Of a stretch of 64,000 bases of DNA, positions 36,136-44,981 are shown piece by piece. Positions within the stretch are counted from its first letter, which is position 1. Each line of letters begins with the position of its first letter. The position numbers and the translations under genes are program-made. This stretch comes from Gammaproteobacteria bacterium (GTDB lineage Bacteria; Pseudomonadota; Gammaproteobacteria; HK1), in assembly GCA_022824305.1 (NCBI GenBank), contig JAJEAD010000097.1:149675-213674 (forward strand). Direction: 5' to 3'. Below the pieces are notes generated by a model. It ran no database searches and had not been told where the DNA came from. It saw only the letters and a program-made list of their open reading frames with translations.

Positions 36136-37395
36136 ATGCTCAGAAATGCGTTCTATGCGCAGTCCGGCGGCGTGACCGCCGTGATCAATGCCACGGCGGC
36201 CGGAGTGATCGAGACGGCGAGGGCGCATCCCGATCGGATCGGCCGGGTGCTCGCGGGCCGAAACGGCATCATCGGGGCACTCACCGAGGATCTGATCGAC
36301 ACCAGCCGGGAGTCGCCGGAAGCGGTCGCCGCACTTCGTCACACTCCCGCCGGCGCTTTCGGTTCGTGCCGCTACAAGCTGAAGGGTCTGGACGAGAATC
36401 GGGCGGAGTTCGAGCGGCTCATCGAGGTGTTTCGCGCCCACGACATCGGCTACTTCTTCTACAACGGGGGCGGCGACTCGGCCGATACCGCCTGGAAGGT
36501 GTCCCGGCTCGGCGCGGAGACCGGCTACCCGCTCGTCGGTGTAGGCATCCCGAAGACCGTCGACAACGATCTGCCGATCACCGACAACTGCCCGGGATTC
36601 GGGTCGGTCGCGAAGTACGTCGCGGTTTCGATTCGCGAGGCTGCCTTCGACGTCGCATCCATGGCGCTGACCTCGACCAAGGTCTTCGTGCTCGAGGTCA
36701 TGGGCCGCCACGCGGGATGGATCGCGGCGGCGGGCGGGCTCGCGGCCGAGCACGAGGACGACGCGCCCCAGATCATCCTCTTTCCCGAGATCCCATTCGA
36801 CGAGGACGCGTTCCTCGCCCGCGTCGAGGAGGTGGTGGAGAGAGTCGGCTACTGTGCGATCGTGGTCTCCGAAGGGCTGCGCAATCGCGACGGCCGCTTC
36901 CTTTCCGAGGCGGGTACCCGCGATGCTTTCGGTCATGCGCAGCTCGGCGGCGTCGCGCCGGTGGTCGCCAACCTCGTCAAGGAGAAGCACGGCTACAAGT
37001 TCCACTGGGCGGTGGCCGACTACCTGCAGCGATCGGCGCGCCACATCGCCTCCCGGGTCGACGTCGAGCAGGCCTATGCGCTCGGCCGGGCCTCGGTGGA
37101 GATGGCGCTTCAGGGCAAGAACGCCACGATGCCGGTTATCGTGCGCAAGTCGGACGCCCCCTACGAGTGGGAGGTCGGAGAGGCGTCGCTGTCCGATGTC
37201 GCCAACGTGGAGAAGAAGATGCCGCGCGAGTTCATCGGCCCCGACGGCTTCTCGATCACCGACGAGTGCCGGCGCTATCTGCGGCCGCTCATCCAGGGGG
37301 AGGACTATCCTCCCTTCGAGGGCGGCCTGCCCCGCTACGTGCGCCTGCGCAACGTGGCGGTGGAGAAGAAGCTCCCGGCCTACTCCCTGAGCTGA
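36136..37395 (+). CDS. pfp: Pyrophosphate-dependent 6-phosphofructokinase
   Basis: A 419-residue phosphofructokinase of the PPi-using group, which reversibly phosphorylates fructose 6-phosphate with pyrophosphate in glycolysis/gluconeogenesis. NAFYAQSGGVTAVINAT starts the N-terminal fold. FYNGGGDSADTAWK replaces the GGDGS loop of ATP enzymes, and IPKTVDNDLPITDN has the Lys that marks PPi use (ATP enzymes have PGTIDND). The substrate loop is LEVMGRHAGWIAAAGG. Its length exceeds the ~320 residues of ATP-PfkA, as usual for this group. A TAGGAT box about 40 bp upstream may be its -10. A membrane pyrophosphatase is encoded 18 kb away. Confidence 0.92.
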   Translation: MLRNAFYAQSGGVTAVINATAAGVIETARAHPDRIGRVLAGRNGIIGALTEDLIDTSRESPEAVAALRHTPAGAFGSCRYKLKGLDENRAEFERLIEVFRAHDIGYFFYNGGGDSADTAWKVSRLGAETGYPLVGVGIPKTVDNDLPITDNCPGFGSVAKYVAVSIREAAFDVASMALTSTKVFVLEVMGRHAGWIAAAGGLAAEHEDDAPQIILFPEIPFDEDAFLARVEEVVERVGYCAIVVSEGLRNRDGRFLSEAGTRDAFGHAQLGGVAPVVANLVKEKHGYKFHWAVADYLQRSARHIASRVDVEQAYALGRASVEMALQGKNATMPVIVRKSDAPYEWEVGEASLSDVANVEKKMPREFIGPDGFSITDECRRYLRPLIQGEDYPPFEGGLPRYVRLRNVAVEKKLPAYSLS

Positions 37396-37449
37396 AGGCA
37401 AGTGGCGGCACATTCGGACGTGGTCGACGAACCCGGTAATCGGAAGTCC

Positions 37450-37860
37450 ATGCAATCGGCCCGACTCGGACCGCTCGGCGCTGCGATCCTGCTGCTCGTC
37501 CTCGGTGGCGTATCGGCCTGCGCGCCCCCCTCGCTGCGCGACCTCGCCCGGGGAGCGAGCGGAGCGGTCGAGGCCGCGGCTTCGGCCATCTCGCCCGCTC
37601 CGGAACCGTCCGGGGATCCGCTGCTCGATTTCCTCGCCGGAGCGGAGCCGGGCGAAGCCCGGGAGCTGAACGATCCCGCCACGGGCGCCCCGCTCCGGGT
37701 GACGGCGGGGCACGTCTATCACGCCGCCAGCGGCCGGCTCTGTCGTCGCTACACCGCCGCCAGCGCCGCGGCCCCCGGCAACGACGAGGAAGGGCTGGCG
37801 TGCGAAGGCACGAAGGGGAACTGGGTTCGGGCCGGTCTTCTCGCCCCGGTTTCGCCCTGA
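37450..37860 (+). CDS. Small predicted lipoprotein upstream of the capsule exporter
   Basis: A 136-residue protein with a lipoprotein signal: a hydrophobic stretch GAAILLLVLGGV followed by the lipobox VSAC, so Cys is lipidated. The mature part is Ala-rich and then carries a compact domain with GHVYHAASGRLCRRY and EEGLACEGTKGNWVRAGLL. The paired cysteines and the final Trp suggest a small surface or periplasmic domain similar to those of other Gram-negative lipoproteins of unknown function. It ends 6 bp before the kpsM-like gene, so it is probably in that operon and may assist export or anchor the glycan. Confidence 0.72.
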   Translation: MQSARLGPLGAAILLLVLGGVSACAPPSLRDLARGASGAVEAAASAISPAPEPSGDPLLDFLAGAEPGEARELNDPATGAPLRVTAGHVYHAASGRLCRRYTAASAAAPGNDEEGLACEGTKGNWVRAGLLAPVSP

Positions 37861-37866
37861 GGCGGC

Positions 37867-38685
37867 GTGCGCCCAAGCTCCGCACAGTCGGGGTCGTGGC
37901 TTGAGAGCGCCCGGGTTCAGGCGAGGGTCATCCACGCCCTCGTCCTGCGCGAGGTCAACGTCAAGTTCGCGCGTCAGCGGCTCGGCTACCTCTGGGCTTT
38001 TGTGGAGCCGGTGGCCTTCATCGCCGCTTTCGCTCTCATCCTTTCCGTCGGCGGCAGGTCCTTGCCCGCGGGAATGCCGGCGGTGCCATTCCTCATCACC
38101 GGAATCATTCCCTTCTTCCTCTTTCGTGACGTGGTGACCGCGACGCTCCGGGGAGTCAGCGCGAACAAGGCCCTTCTCGTCTATCCTCAGGTGACCGCTT
38201 TCGACGTGATGATCGCGCGATTTCTCCTCGAGACTGCCACCGCGATCATCGTATTCGTCGTATTGCTTGCCGCGCTGATGGCATTCGGAACCGACATCCG
38301 GATCGAGCGGCCGGTGGAGGCATTTGGCTGGCTGATCGCGATGGGCCTCGCAGGGTTCGGGTTCGGGGCGGCCTGCGGGGCGCTCGAGCCGATCTTTCCG
38401 GCGGTCGAGCGCATCGTGCCCGCGGTGATCCTGCGCCCGCTGTTCTGGATATCCGGCGTCTTCTTCACTTCCGGCATGTTGCCCCCGGATCTGCGGGACG
38501 TGGCCCTGATCAATCCCCTGCTCCAGATCATAGAGCTCCTGCGCTCGGCCTTCTTCCACGAGTTCGAGAACCAGCATGCCAGCTACCTCTATGCGATCTT
38601 CGCGCTGCTCGGCGCACTGTTCCTCGCCGCCCTCCTTCACCGGGCGCTGCGCCGCCACATTCTCATTGCCATGCATGCCCAGTGA
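37867..38685 (+). CDS. kpsM: Capsule polysaccharide ABC exporter permease (KpsM/CtrC-like)
   Basis: A 272-residue ABC-2 type inner-membrane permease that moves finished polysaccharide to the periplasm. The amphipathic N terminus ALVLREVNVKFARQRLGYLW is typical of KpsM and Wzm. Six hydrophobic segments follow, beginning FIAAFALILSVGG. The start is GTG at 37867. The stop overlaps the ATPase gene start by GTGA. With KpsT-, KpsE- and KpsD-like genes it forms a complete ABC-dependent capsule export machine. Confidence 0.9.
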   Translation: MRPSSAQSGSWLESARVQARVIHALVLREVNVKFARQRLGYLWAFVEPVAFIAAFALILSVGGRSLPAGMPAVPFLITGIIPFFLFRDVVTATLRGVSANKALLVYPQVTAFDVMIARFLLETATAIIVFVVLLAALMAFGTDIRIERPVEAFGWLIAMGLAGFGFGAACGALEPIFPAVERIVPAVILRPLFWISGVFFTSGMLPPDLRDVALINPLLQIIELLRSAFFHEFENQHASYLYAIFALLGALFLAALLHRALRRHILIAMHAQ

Positions 38686-39341
38686 TCGAGCTCAGGGAGA
38701 TATCCAAGTCCTACCGGCTGGGGTCCGGTCGGCACACCGTGCTCGACTCCGTGTCCGCCGTGTTTCCGACCGGAAAGAGTGTCGGCATTCTCGGAGTGAA
38801 CGGAGCCGGCAAGTCCACTCTGCTGCGCATCATCGGCGGGGTTGAGCCGCCCGACCGCGGCATGGTAGTGAAAGACGTCCGGGTCTCCTGGCCGATGGGA
38901 TTCAGCGGGGGTTTCAATTCCAATATGACGGGGCGGCAGGGGGCGCGCTTCGTGGCCAGAATCTACGGAGAGTCCCCTCGTGCGGTGGAACGTTACGCAC
39001 GCGACTTTGCGGAGCTCGGCCCCTACTTCGACATGCCGCTCCGGACCTACTCCTCGGGCATGCGTGCCCGGCTGGCCTTCGCAGTCAGCTTTGCGGTGGA
39101 GTTCGACTGTTACCTGGTCGACGAGGTCATTGCGACGGGGGATGCGCGCTTCAGCAAGAAGTACCGTCGCGAATTCCAGGATCGAGCGAGGAACGCATCG
39201 GTAATCCTCGTGTCGCACAACCCTGAGGCGATTCGCGCGGAATGCGACTTTGCTGCGGTGCTAACCCGAGGAAGCCTGACCCTCTACGGCTCCGTGGACG
39301 AAGCGATGGACGTGTACGAGCAGCTCATGGAGAGGGGGTGA
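38682..39341 (+). CDS. kpsT: Capsule polysaccharide ABC exporter ATPase (KpsT/CtrD-like)
   Basis: A 219-residue ATPase partner of the KpsM-like permease. Walker A is GVNGAGKSTLL, the signature is YSSGMRARLAFAVSF, and Walker B is CYLVDEVIATGD. WPMGFSGGFNSNMTGRQ and FVARIYG are characteristic of the KpsT/Wzt family. It has no C-terminal carbohydrate-binding extension, so it is KpsT- rather than Wzt-like. The GTG start overlaps the upstream stop and its own stop overlaps the next GTG. Confidence 0.92.
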   Translation: MIELREISKSYRLGSGRHTVLDSVSAVFPTGKSVGILGVNGAGKSTLLRIIGGVEPPDRGMVVKDVRVSWPMGFSGGFNSNMTGRQGARFVARIYGESPRAVERYARDFAELGPYFDMPLRTYSSGMRARLAFAVSFAVEFDCYLVDEVIATGDARFSKKYRREFQDRARNASVILVSHNPEAIRAECDFAAVLTRGSLTLYGSVDEAMDVYEQLMERG

Positions 39342-40525
39342 GAGCGGTGACCGACACTGTGACGCAACGCCCGGTGCGCACATCGACCGCCTCCGACTAC
39401 GGCGGAGAGTCCGCACCGGCCCCGAGTCGGGACCGCTGGTGGGCCATCGTCCGCCCCTTCCTCATCATGGTGGGGCTCCCAACGCTATTGACCGCTGCCT
39501 ACTACGGATTCGTGGCGTCGGATGTGTTCGTTTCGGAGACCCGGTACGCCATCCGTACGGGCGAGCAGGCGCCTGCCACCGGCCTGCTCGCCAGCATGCT
39601 CGGGCCAACCGCCACCACCCGGGCGGGAGACGATGCGAGCATCGTGCGCGACTACATCCTCGCCCGGGACATGCTCGACGAGCTCGACCGGAGACTCGAT
39701 TTGCGAGGACACTACTCCGCGCCGACGGTGGACATCCTCTCGCGGCTATGGCCGGAAGCGACAGAGGAGGAGTTCCTCGAGTACTACCGCGACAAGGTCG
39801 AAGTGGAAGTGGAAGCGGGCACCGACATCACGGTGCTCACGGTGCGTGCCTTCGATGCGGACATGGCGCAAAGGATCGCGGGCGAAATCATCGATCTGAG
39901 CGAACGTCTGGTTAACCGGATGTCAGAGCGGATCACCGACGATACCCTGCGATTCGCCCGCCGCGAGCTCGCTCAGGCGGAGACCCTGGTGAGGGATGCA
40001 AACCAGGCCATCACCCGTTTCCGTAACGAGAGCCGTTCCATAGACCCGGGAGAAGAGACGGCGGCGGTGCTCAGCATCGTCACCGCGCTGGAGAGCCAGC
40101 TGGCGGGGGCAAAGGCCGAATTGCTCGAGACGGAGACCGTCATGCACGCGGAGAGCGTCCAGGTGAAGACTCTGCAGAACCGCGTGGCGGCGCTCACTCA
40201 GCAGGTGGAGAGCGAGCGGGCACGCCTCGCGAGCGAAGGGGAGGGCGATCTCACCCGGCTGATAGAGGGCTACGCGCCGCTCCTGTTGGAACAGGAGCTC
40301 GCGCAGCATCGGTACTCGTCGGCCCTCGCTTCCCTGGAAGTGGCGAGAGCGGATGCCCAGCGCAAGCAGCGATATCTGATCCCCTTCGTCAAGCCGGCGC
40401 TGCCGGACGAAGCAACGGAGCCGGAGCGCACCATGAACACGCTCATTGTCTTCCTCGCGGCCAGTCTGATATACGGAATCGGAGCCTTGGTGCTCGCCTC
40501 GGTCTACGACCACATGGGACTATGA
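39338..40525 (+). CDS. kpsE: Capsule export periplasmic adaptor (KpsE/CtrB-like)
   Basis: A polysaccharide co-polymerase-type protein of about 395 residues that links the inner-membrane exporter to the outer-membrane channel. There is a membrane segment near the N terminus (FLIMVGLPTLLTAAYYGFV) and one at the C terminus (LIVFLAASLIYGIGALVLA). Between them is a long periplasmic region with helical coiled-coil sequence (about 210-330). SDVFVSETRYAIRTGEQ matches KpsE/CtrB. I chose the GTG at 39338, which overlaps the kpsT stop and follows GGAGAGGG; GTG 39347 is possible. The stop overlaps the kpsD start by ATGA. Confidence 0.9.
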   Translation: MRAVTDTVTQRPVRTSTASDYGGESAPAPSRDRWWAIVRPFLIMVGLPTLLTAAYYGFVASDVFVSETRYAIRTGEQAPATGLLASMLGPTATTRAGDDASIVRDYILARDMLDELDRRLDLRGHYSAPTVDILSRLWPEATEEEFLEYYRDKVEVEVEAGTDITVLTVRAFDADMAQRIAGEIIDLSERLVNRMSERITDDTLRFARRELAQAETLVRDANQAITRFRNESRSIDPGEETAAVLSIVTALESQLAGAKAELLETETVMHAESVQVKTLQNRVAALTQQVESERARLASEGEGDLTRLIEGYAPLLLEQELAQHRYSSALASLEVARADAQRKQRYLIPFVKPALPDEATEPERTMNTLIVFLAASLIYGIGALVLASVYDHMGL

Positions 40526-42186
40526 GAGTGGTAGCGCATTCCGGTCGAATCGTCGTCGCGCTTGTCCTGGCAGCGGCGGGCGTCTTCACTACCGTGCAGG
40601 CGGCCGACTCCGAAGCCGAGTCCCAATCGAACCGCAATGCAATGGCCGCAAGCGCCGGGACGTCTTCGGGCACGAAAGAGGGAGTCCGCCCCTTTGGAGA
40701 GAAGCTCTTCGAGGGCGGGTTCCAGGGGGAGCGTGAGGACGGGCTGAATCCCGATTACCGGGTGAGACCCGGGGACCACATTACGCTTCGGATGTGGGGA
40801 GCGGTCGATTACGCCGACGTGGTCGTGGTGGACGCGCAAGGGAACATCTTCGTCCCCGATATCGGCCCGATTCGGGTGGTGGGAATTCGAAACGGCGACC
40901 TTGCCGCCCGTATCAGGAAGGCGGTGGGCACCGTTTTCACCCAGAACGTCAACGTGTACACGAATCTCGAGGGCACGAGTCCGGTCGTCGTGTACGTCAC
41001 GGGTTACGTGAAGGCTCCGGGGAGCTTTGCCGGTGTGTCGTCGGACTCGCTGCTCTACTTCCTGAGCCGGGCTGGAGGGGTGGATCCGGGACAGGGAAGC
41101 TACCGCAGGGTAACGGTCAAGAGAGGGGGCGAGGTCATGGAAGAGATCGACCTCTACGACTTCCTCCTCGAAGGCTCACTCGCTCGGTTTCAGTTCATGG
41201 ACGGCGATACCATCGTGGTAAGGCCCAGAGGGGACTCGGTAGAGGTCACGGGCAAAGTGCGAAACGAGTATCGGTTCGAGATTCCGAACAACGATGTCAC
41301 GGGTCGACATGTCGCCAGTCTGGCGAGGCCCGAAGCCGGTGTTTCACATGTTTCCGTGCAGGGTTACCGGGCGGGAGGACCCTACTCGGTCTACCTTGCG
41401 CTGCCCGAGTTCCTGTCGCATTTCGTTCAGGACGGCGACCGAATCGAGTTCCACATAGACCAGCGTCAGCCCACGATGATGGTCAGCGTCCAGGAGAGCC
41501 ACCTGGGCCCCTCGCGATTTGCGGTCGACCAGGGAACGACCCTGCTCTCGCTCCTGAACAATGTCGAGGTGGATCCGGAGCTTGCCGATACGGGCTCCAT
41601 CTTTCTCAAGCGGCGCAGTGTGATGCGCAGACAGAAGCAGGCACTCGAGGACAGCCTTACGAGGCTGGAAACCACGGTGCTTGGTGCAACCTCGCAAACC
41701 GATGCCGAGTCCGCGATCAGGGTTCAGGAGGCCGAGCTGATTGCAAAGTTCGTGGAGAGAGCACGCCGGATCGAGCCGGAGGGAATTCTCGTGGTGACGC
41801 AGGACGGCGGGATCGCCGATCTCCGGCTGCAGTCGGAGGACGTGGTGGTCATTCCCGAGCGCTCCCGGGTGGTGCTGGTAAGTGGCGAGGTGATGGCGCC
41901 GCAGGCCCTGGTTTACGAATCCGGGGACGAACTTCAGGATTACGTGGCCAAGGTGGGCGGATACACCGATCGGGCGGACGAGAGCAGGCTGATAATCAGG
42001 CGCCGCAATGGAGAAGTGGTGCAGATCAGCCTGTCGGACGGGCAGGACGCAATCGAGATCCGGGAAGGCGACGAGCTTGTGGTATTCCCCAAAGTGCCGG
42101 TCAAGAATCTCCAGGTCGCGGCCACAATCTCCGAAATTCTGTTTCGGCTGGCTGCAATCACCTCAACGGTACTCAGGTTGAACTAG
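40522..42186 (+). CDS. kpsD: Polysaccharide export outer-membrane channel protein (KpsD/Wza-like)
   Basis: A 554-residue secreted protein forming the outer-membrane exit for capsule. A signal peptide ends near AVQAADS-like TTVQAA (about residue 28). The Poly_export domain begins DYRVRPGDHITLRMWG and contains VPDIGPIRVVG. Two SLBB-type soluble ligand-binding repeats follow: VYVTGYVKAPGSFAG and, near the end, VLVSGEVMAPQALVY. There is no lipobox Cys at the cleavage site, unlike Wza, which favours the KpsD type. ATGA overlap with kpsE indicates coupled translation. Confidence 0.9.
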   Translation: MRVVAHSGRIVVALVLAAAGVFTTVQAADSEAESQSNRNAMAASAGTSSGTKEGVRPFGEKLFEGGFQGEREDGLNPDYRVRPGDHITLRMWGAVDYADVVVVDAQGNIFVPDIGPIRVVGIRNGDLAARIRKAVGTVFTQNVNVYTNLEGTSPVVVYVTGYVKAPGSFAGVSSDSLLYFLSRAGGVDPGQGSYRRVTVKRGGEVMEEIDLYDFLLEGSLARFQFMDGDTIVVRPRGDSVEVTGKVRNEYRFEIPNNDVTGRHVASLARPEAGVSHVSVQGYRAGGPYSVYLALPEFLSHFVQDGDRIEFHIDQRQPTMMVSVQESHLGPSRFAVDQGTTLLSLLNNVEVDPELADTGSIFLKRRSVMRRQKQALEDSLTRLETTVLGATSQTDAESAIRVQEAELIAKFVERARRIEPEGILVVTQDGGIADLRLQSEDVVVIPERSRVVLVSGEVMAPQALVYESGDELQDYVAKVGGYTDRADESRLIIRRRNGEVVQISLSDGQDAIEIREGDELVVFPKVPVKNLQVAATISEILFRLAAITSTVLRLN

Positions 42187-42217
42187 CGGAATCGACGAAT
42201 CCACAGCGGAGATCATC

Positions 42218-42655
42218 ATGGCCGCGGAATCGGACGCATCTGGCGACGACAGGCTGGCATCCGCACTGGAGCGGCTTGCGAGCATTCAGAAGTCGATACT
42301 GGAACTCAATGTGGAAGCGAACCAGATTCGCCGGCACGTCAAGGACTTCGACTTCAACGTGGATGCATTGAACCTTCTCGCCATCGCCAGAAGCAGGGAC
42401 GAGAGGAGTGGCGGGGGAAACGTGCTTGCAGACGTGGTCAGATACGCTCGCCAGACCGGGGTGCAGGTGGATGCCACCGGGAGCGAGGATGTTTCTCCGG
42501 TTTCCGAAGAGGAGAGGGAGCGCGAGCCCAGGTCGTTGGCATTGGAAGAGAACGCGGAGCCCGAACGGGAACGTGGTCTTGGTGTTCTGAAGCTGGTATC
42601 GCAGCTCGTGGTGGCAGCGGCCGTTACGACGGGGCTTTTCGTCCTCATTCACTGA
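42218..42655 (+). CDS. Small coiled-coil protein with C-terminal membrane anchor
   Basis: I do not recognise this 145-residue protein. It has an N-terminal helical stretch with heptad-like spacing (LASALERLASIQKSILELN, then QIRRHVKDFDFNVDAL), a variable acidic middle (EEEREREPRSLALEENAEPERER) and a C-terminal hydrophobic helix LKLVSQLVVAAAVTTGLFVL ending four residues before the stop region. This is the layout of a tail-anchored inner-membrane protein. It follows the kpsD-like gene by 31 bp and is probably the last gene of the exporter operon. Its 3' end overlaps the convergent glycosyltransferase gene by 11 bp. Confidence 0.7.
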   Translation: MAAESDASGDDRLASALERLASIQKSILELNVEANQIRRHVKDFDFNVDALNLLAIARSRDERSGGGNVLADVVRYARQTGVQVDATGSEDVSPVSEEEREREPRSLALEENAEPERERGLGVLKLVSQLVVAAAVTTGLFVLIH

Positions 42656-44981
42656 GGCTTCGTGGAGTATCCGGTTTGGGCTCCCGGTTCGCCGACGCGG
42701 AGCGTTCCATGGAGTCCGGACGGCCTTGCAGTTGCTTCGCCGAATCCGGTGGACGAATGCGCCAGGGAACCAGTGGAAGGTGGTGGCGCTGGAACCATCG
42801 CCAGGATTTCGTGATCGCCGCGATCAAGCGATTCCGGGTGCGGGCGGCCGGCGCATTGACACGAGCAGCAGCGCAGACGCGGGCGGCAGAGTAGGCTGCG
42901 TACGCCCGTTCTTCGTCTGGCTGTCCCTGGAGGTGTGGGGCGAGCACACGGAGTTGAGCGGCCTCGGGCGAGCGGTTGAGTCTCTTGGTGCTGGTATTGC
43001 CGAAGCGGTAGAAGTAGGTGGGGTCGGGCATGGGCTCGATGCGATGGCCGGCATGGATGAGGCGGTTGAAGAAGGACAGGTCTTCGAGCCCGATACGGTA
43101 CTCTTCATTGAAGCCGTCGACGGCGTGGAACGCTTGGCGACGCACCAGCGCACAGGTATCGCCTATGACGTTGTGAAATCGGCACCAGGCCCGCGCAGCG
43201 CCGAGGAAGCGGATGGGGGTGCCGCGGGATGCGACGTCGGTTCGCGGGTCGCCGTTTCCGAAGAAGCGCGTACTCGCTGCGGTTACGCAATCTGCGCCGG
43301 AAAAGCGCGCGGCGCGCACCAGGCGCGAAACCGCGTCGGGGAACAGGACATTGTCGTCGTCGAGGAAGAGCAGCCACTCGCCGCGTGCCGCTGCCGCCGC
43401 CGCATTGCGCGCTGCCCCCTTGAAGCGGTTGTCCTGGCGCAGCACGCGCCATCCACGCTGGACGAACTCGGTCTCCAGCGCCTCCAGGGCCTCGAGCGCT
43501 TCGGTACCCTCGCTGCCGTCGTCAACGAGTACGGCCTCGAGCGCGGGGTAGTCCTGGGCGAGCACACTGTCGACAGCCATGCGCAACAGCGCAGGGCGCT
43601 CATGATGGATGATGCACACCGTGACCATCGGTGTCTCAGCATCCGCGAAGTGTGCCCTGTGTGCAAAGCGTGAGGCGGTGGCTTCGGCCGGCGCGCTCCG
43701 GGCATGCCAGCCTGACCAGACCTCCAGCGAACGCTCGAAGTTCCAGCGCGGGCGCACTGCGCGAAGCGGTGCGGCACCCAACTCCGCGATTCGCTCACTG
43801 AGCGCGATGTGCTCGGGCGCGAAGAGCGTGCGTGCGCGATCCTCCGTAGCGATGAGTTCCGGCGTTCCCCCGGTCGCGGTCGCAATGAAGGGAATCCCGG
43901 CGTGAAGGCACTCGGTGACCGCAAGCGAGGAGTTCTCCTGCAAGGAAGGCAGCACAGCGAGCCGACCCGGCTGCGAGAGGTAGGCGACCGCCTCCTCGGC
44001 TCCGAAGCCGGTGATGGTGCGCACCTCGACCGGCCACCTTCGCGCAGCGCTTCGGATGAGCCCGGGGCCGTCGATGCGCTGTGCCGGAGCGCCGAGGAAG
44101 GTAATGTGCCCCGGCGCCCGGCCCCGGCGCGCAAGCCGGTCAATCGCATCGATGAACAGAACCAGTCCCTTGCGTGGCTCCAGCCGGCCGAAAAACACCA
44201 CCTCATCCAGGGCCGCGCCATCGCGCACCGCGCGTGCCGCCACGGCCTCCGGCGTCTTCTCCGGCGCGGGAAAAGGGTTGGGCCACACGAAACAGCGCGC
44301 CGGCATCGCATAGCCCGCTTCGCGCATCCACCCAAGAAGATGCGCACTGCCGCAGGTGAGGGTGTCAGCGAGTTCGACGCTGCGCCGCTCCATGAATATC
44401 CAGCCGAGCTCCCGCTCCGTGGACACGAGTTGCCGGTTGCCCTCGACGTTCCACAGGGTCGGACCGTGACCATGAACGACAAAATGCGTCGTGCCAAAGC
44501 CAAGACCCAGAGACTTCGCGAGCAGCGACCCGTACCCCAGCCCGCGCCAGTCCGACACATGCACAATGTCAAAGGACCGCGCCCGTAGCCAGTCGTGCAG
44601 CGCCCATGTCGGTGCCCCCACCTGTGCGAGCGTGGTTTTGGCCGCAGGCCGGGGAACCAGCGGCTCAAAGCCGATGCCGAATCCGGCATAAAATCCGCGG
44701 GCCTCCTCCATGAGACCGGCATTGGCGGCGTTGCCGTTGACGTAGGCGATGACCACCTCGTGGCCCCACTGCGCCAGCAACCGGGCCAGATGATGATAGG
44801 CGGTGCCGATGCCGCCGTTCTTGACCGGACCGAGGATGTCCGGCGTGGCGATGCACACCCGCTTCGCGGTTGCGCGTCGTGCGTGGAGATCGTCGCTCAG
44901 ATCCCCATCGAGCGTCGGGAACACGAGCGCTCCTCGGTCGTCGTCGAGGTCCGATCCGGTGCAGCTCACGGGGCGCATCAT
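42645..44981 (-). CDS. Two-domain glycosyltransferase (GT4-GT2 fusion)
   Basis: A 778-residue bifunctional glycosyltransferase. Residues about 40-410 are a GT4 GT-B unit, with ATPDILGPVKNGGIGTAYHHL at the start, the RLEPRKGLVLFIDAI junction and an E-x7-E region ENSSLAVTECLHAG. Residues about 450-700 are a GT2 GT-A unit, with VCIIHHERPALLRM, LVDDGSEGTEAL and the metal motif LFLDDDNVLFP. GLEDLSFFNRLIHAG is the acceptor-side motif. It should add two sugars to one glycan. It is a paralogue of the gene at 46684-49461 but ends in a short basic tail instead of that protein's extra domain. Its start overlaps the sulfotransferase-like gene stop by ATGA. Confidence 0.88.
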   Translation of the reverse strand: MMRPVSCTGSDLDDDRGALVFPTLDGDLSDDLHARRATAKRVCIATPDILGPVKNGGIGTAYHHLARLLAQWGHEVVIAYVNGNAANAGLMEEARGFYAGFGIGFEPLVPRPAAKTTLAQVGAPTWALHDWLRARSFDIVHVSDWRGLGYGSLLAKSLGLGFGTTHFVVHGHGPTLWNVEGNRQLVSTERELGWIFMERRSVELADTLTCGSAHLLGWMREAGYAMPARCFVWPNPFPAPEKTPEAVAARAVRDGAALDEVVFFGRLEPRKGLVLFIDAIDRLARRGRAPGHITFLGAPAQRIDGPGLIRSAARRWPVEVRTITGFGAEEAVAYLSQPGRLAVLPSLQENSSLAVTECLHAGIPFIATATGGTPELIATEDRARTLFAPEHIALSERIAELGAAPLRAVRPRWNFERSLEVWSGWHARSAPAEATASRFAHRAHFADAETPMVTVCIIHHERPALLRMAVDSVLAQDYPALEAVLVDDGSEGTEALEALEALETEFVQRGWRVLRQDNRFKGAARNAAAAAARGEWLLFLDDDNVLFPDAVSRLVRAARFSGADCVTAASTRFFGNGDPRTDVASRGTPIRFLGAARAWCRFHNVIGDTCALVRRQAFHAVDGFNEEYRIGLEDLSFFNRLIHAGHRIEPMPDPTYFYRFGNTSTKRLNRSPEAAQLRVLAPHLQGQPDEERAYAAYSAARVCAAARVNAPAARTRNRLIAAITKSWRWFQRHHLPLVPWRIRPPDSAKQLQGRPDSMERSASANREPKPDTPRSLSE

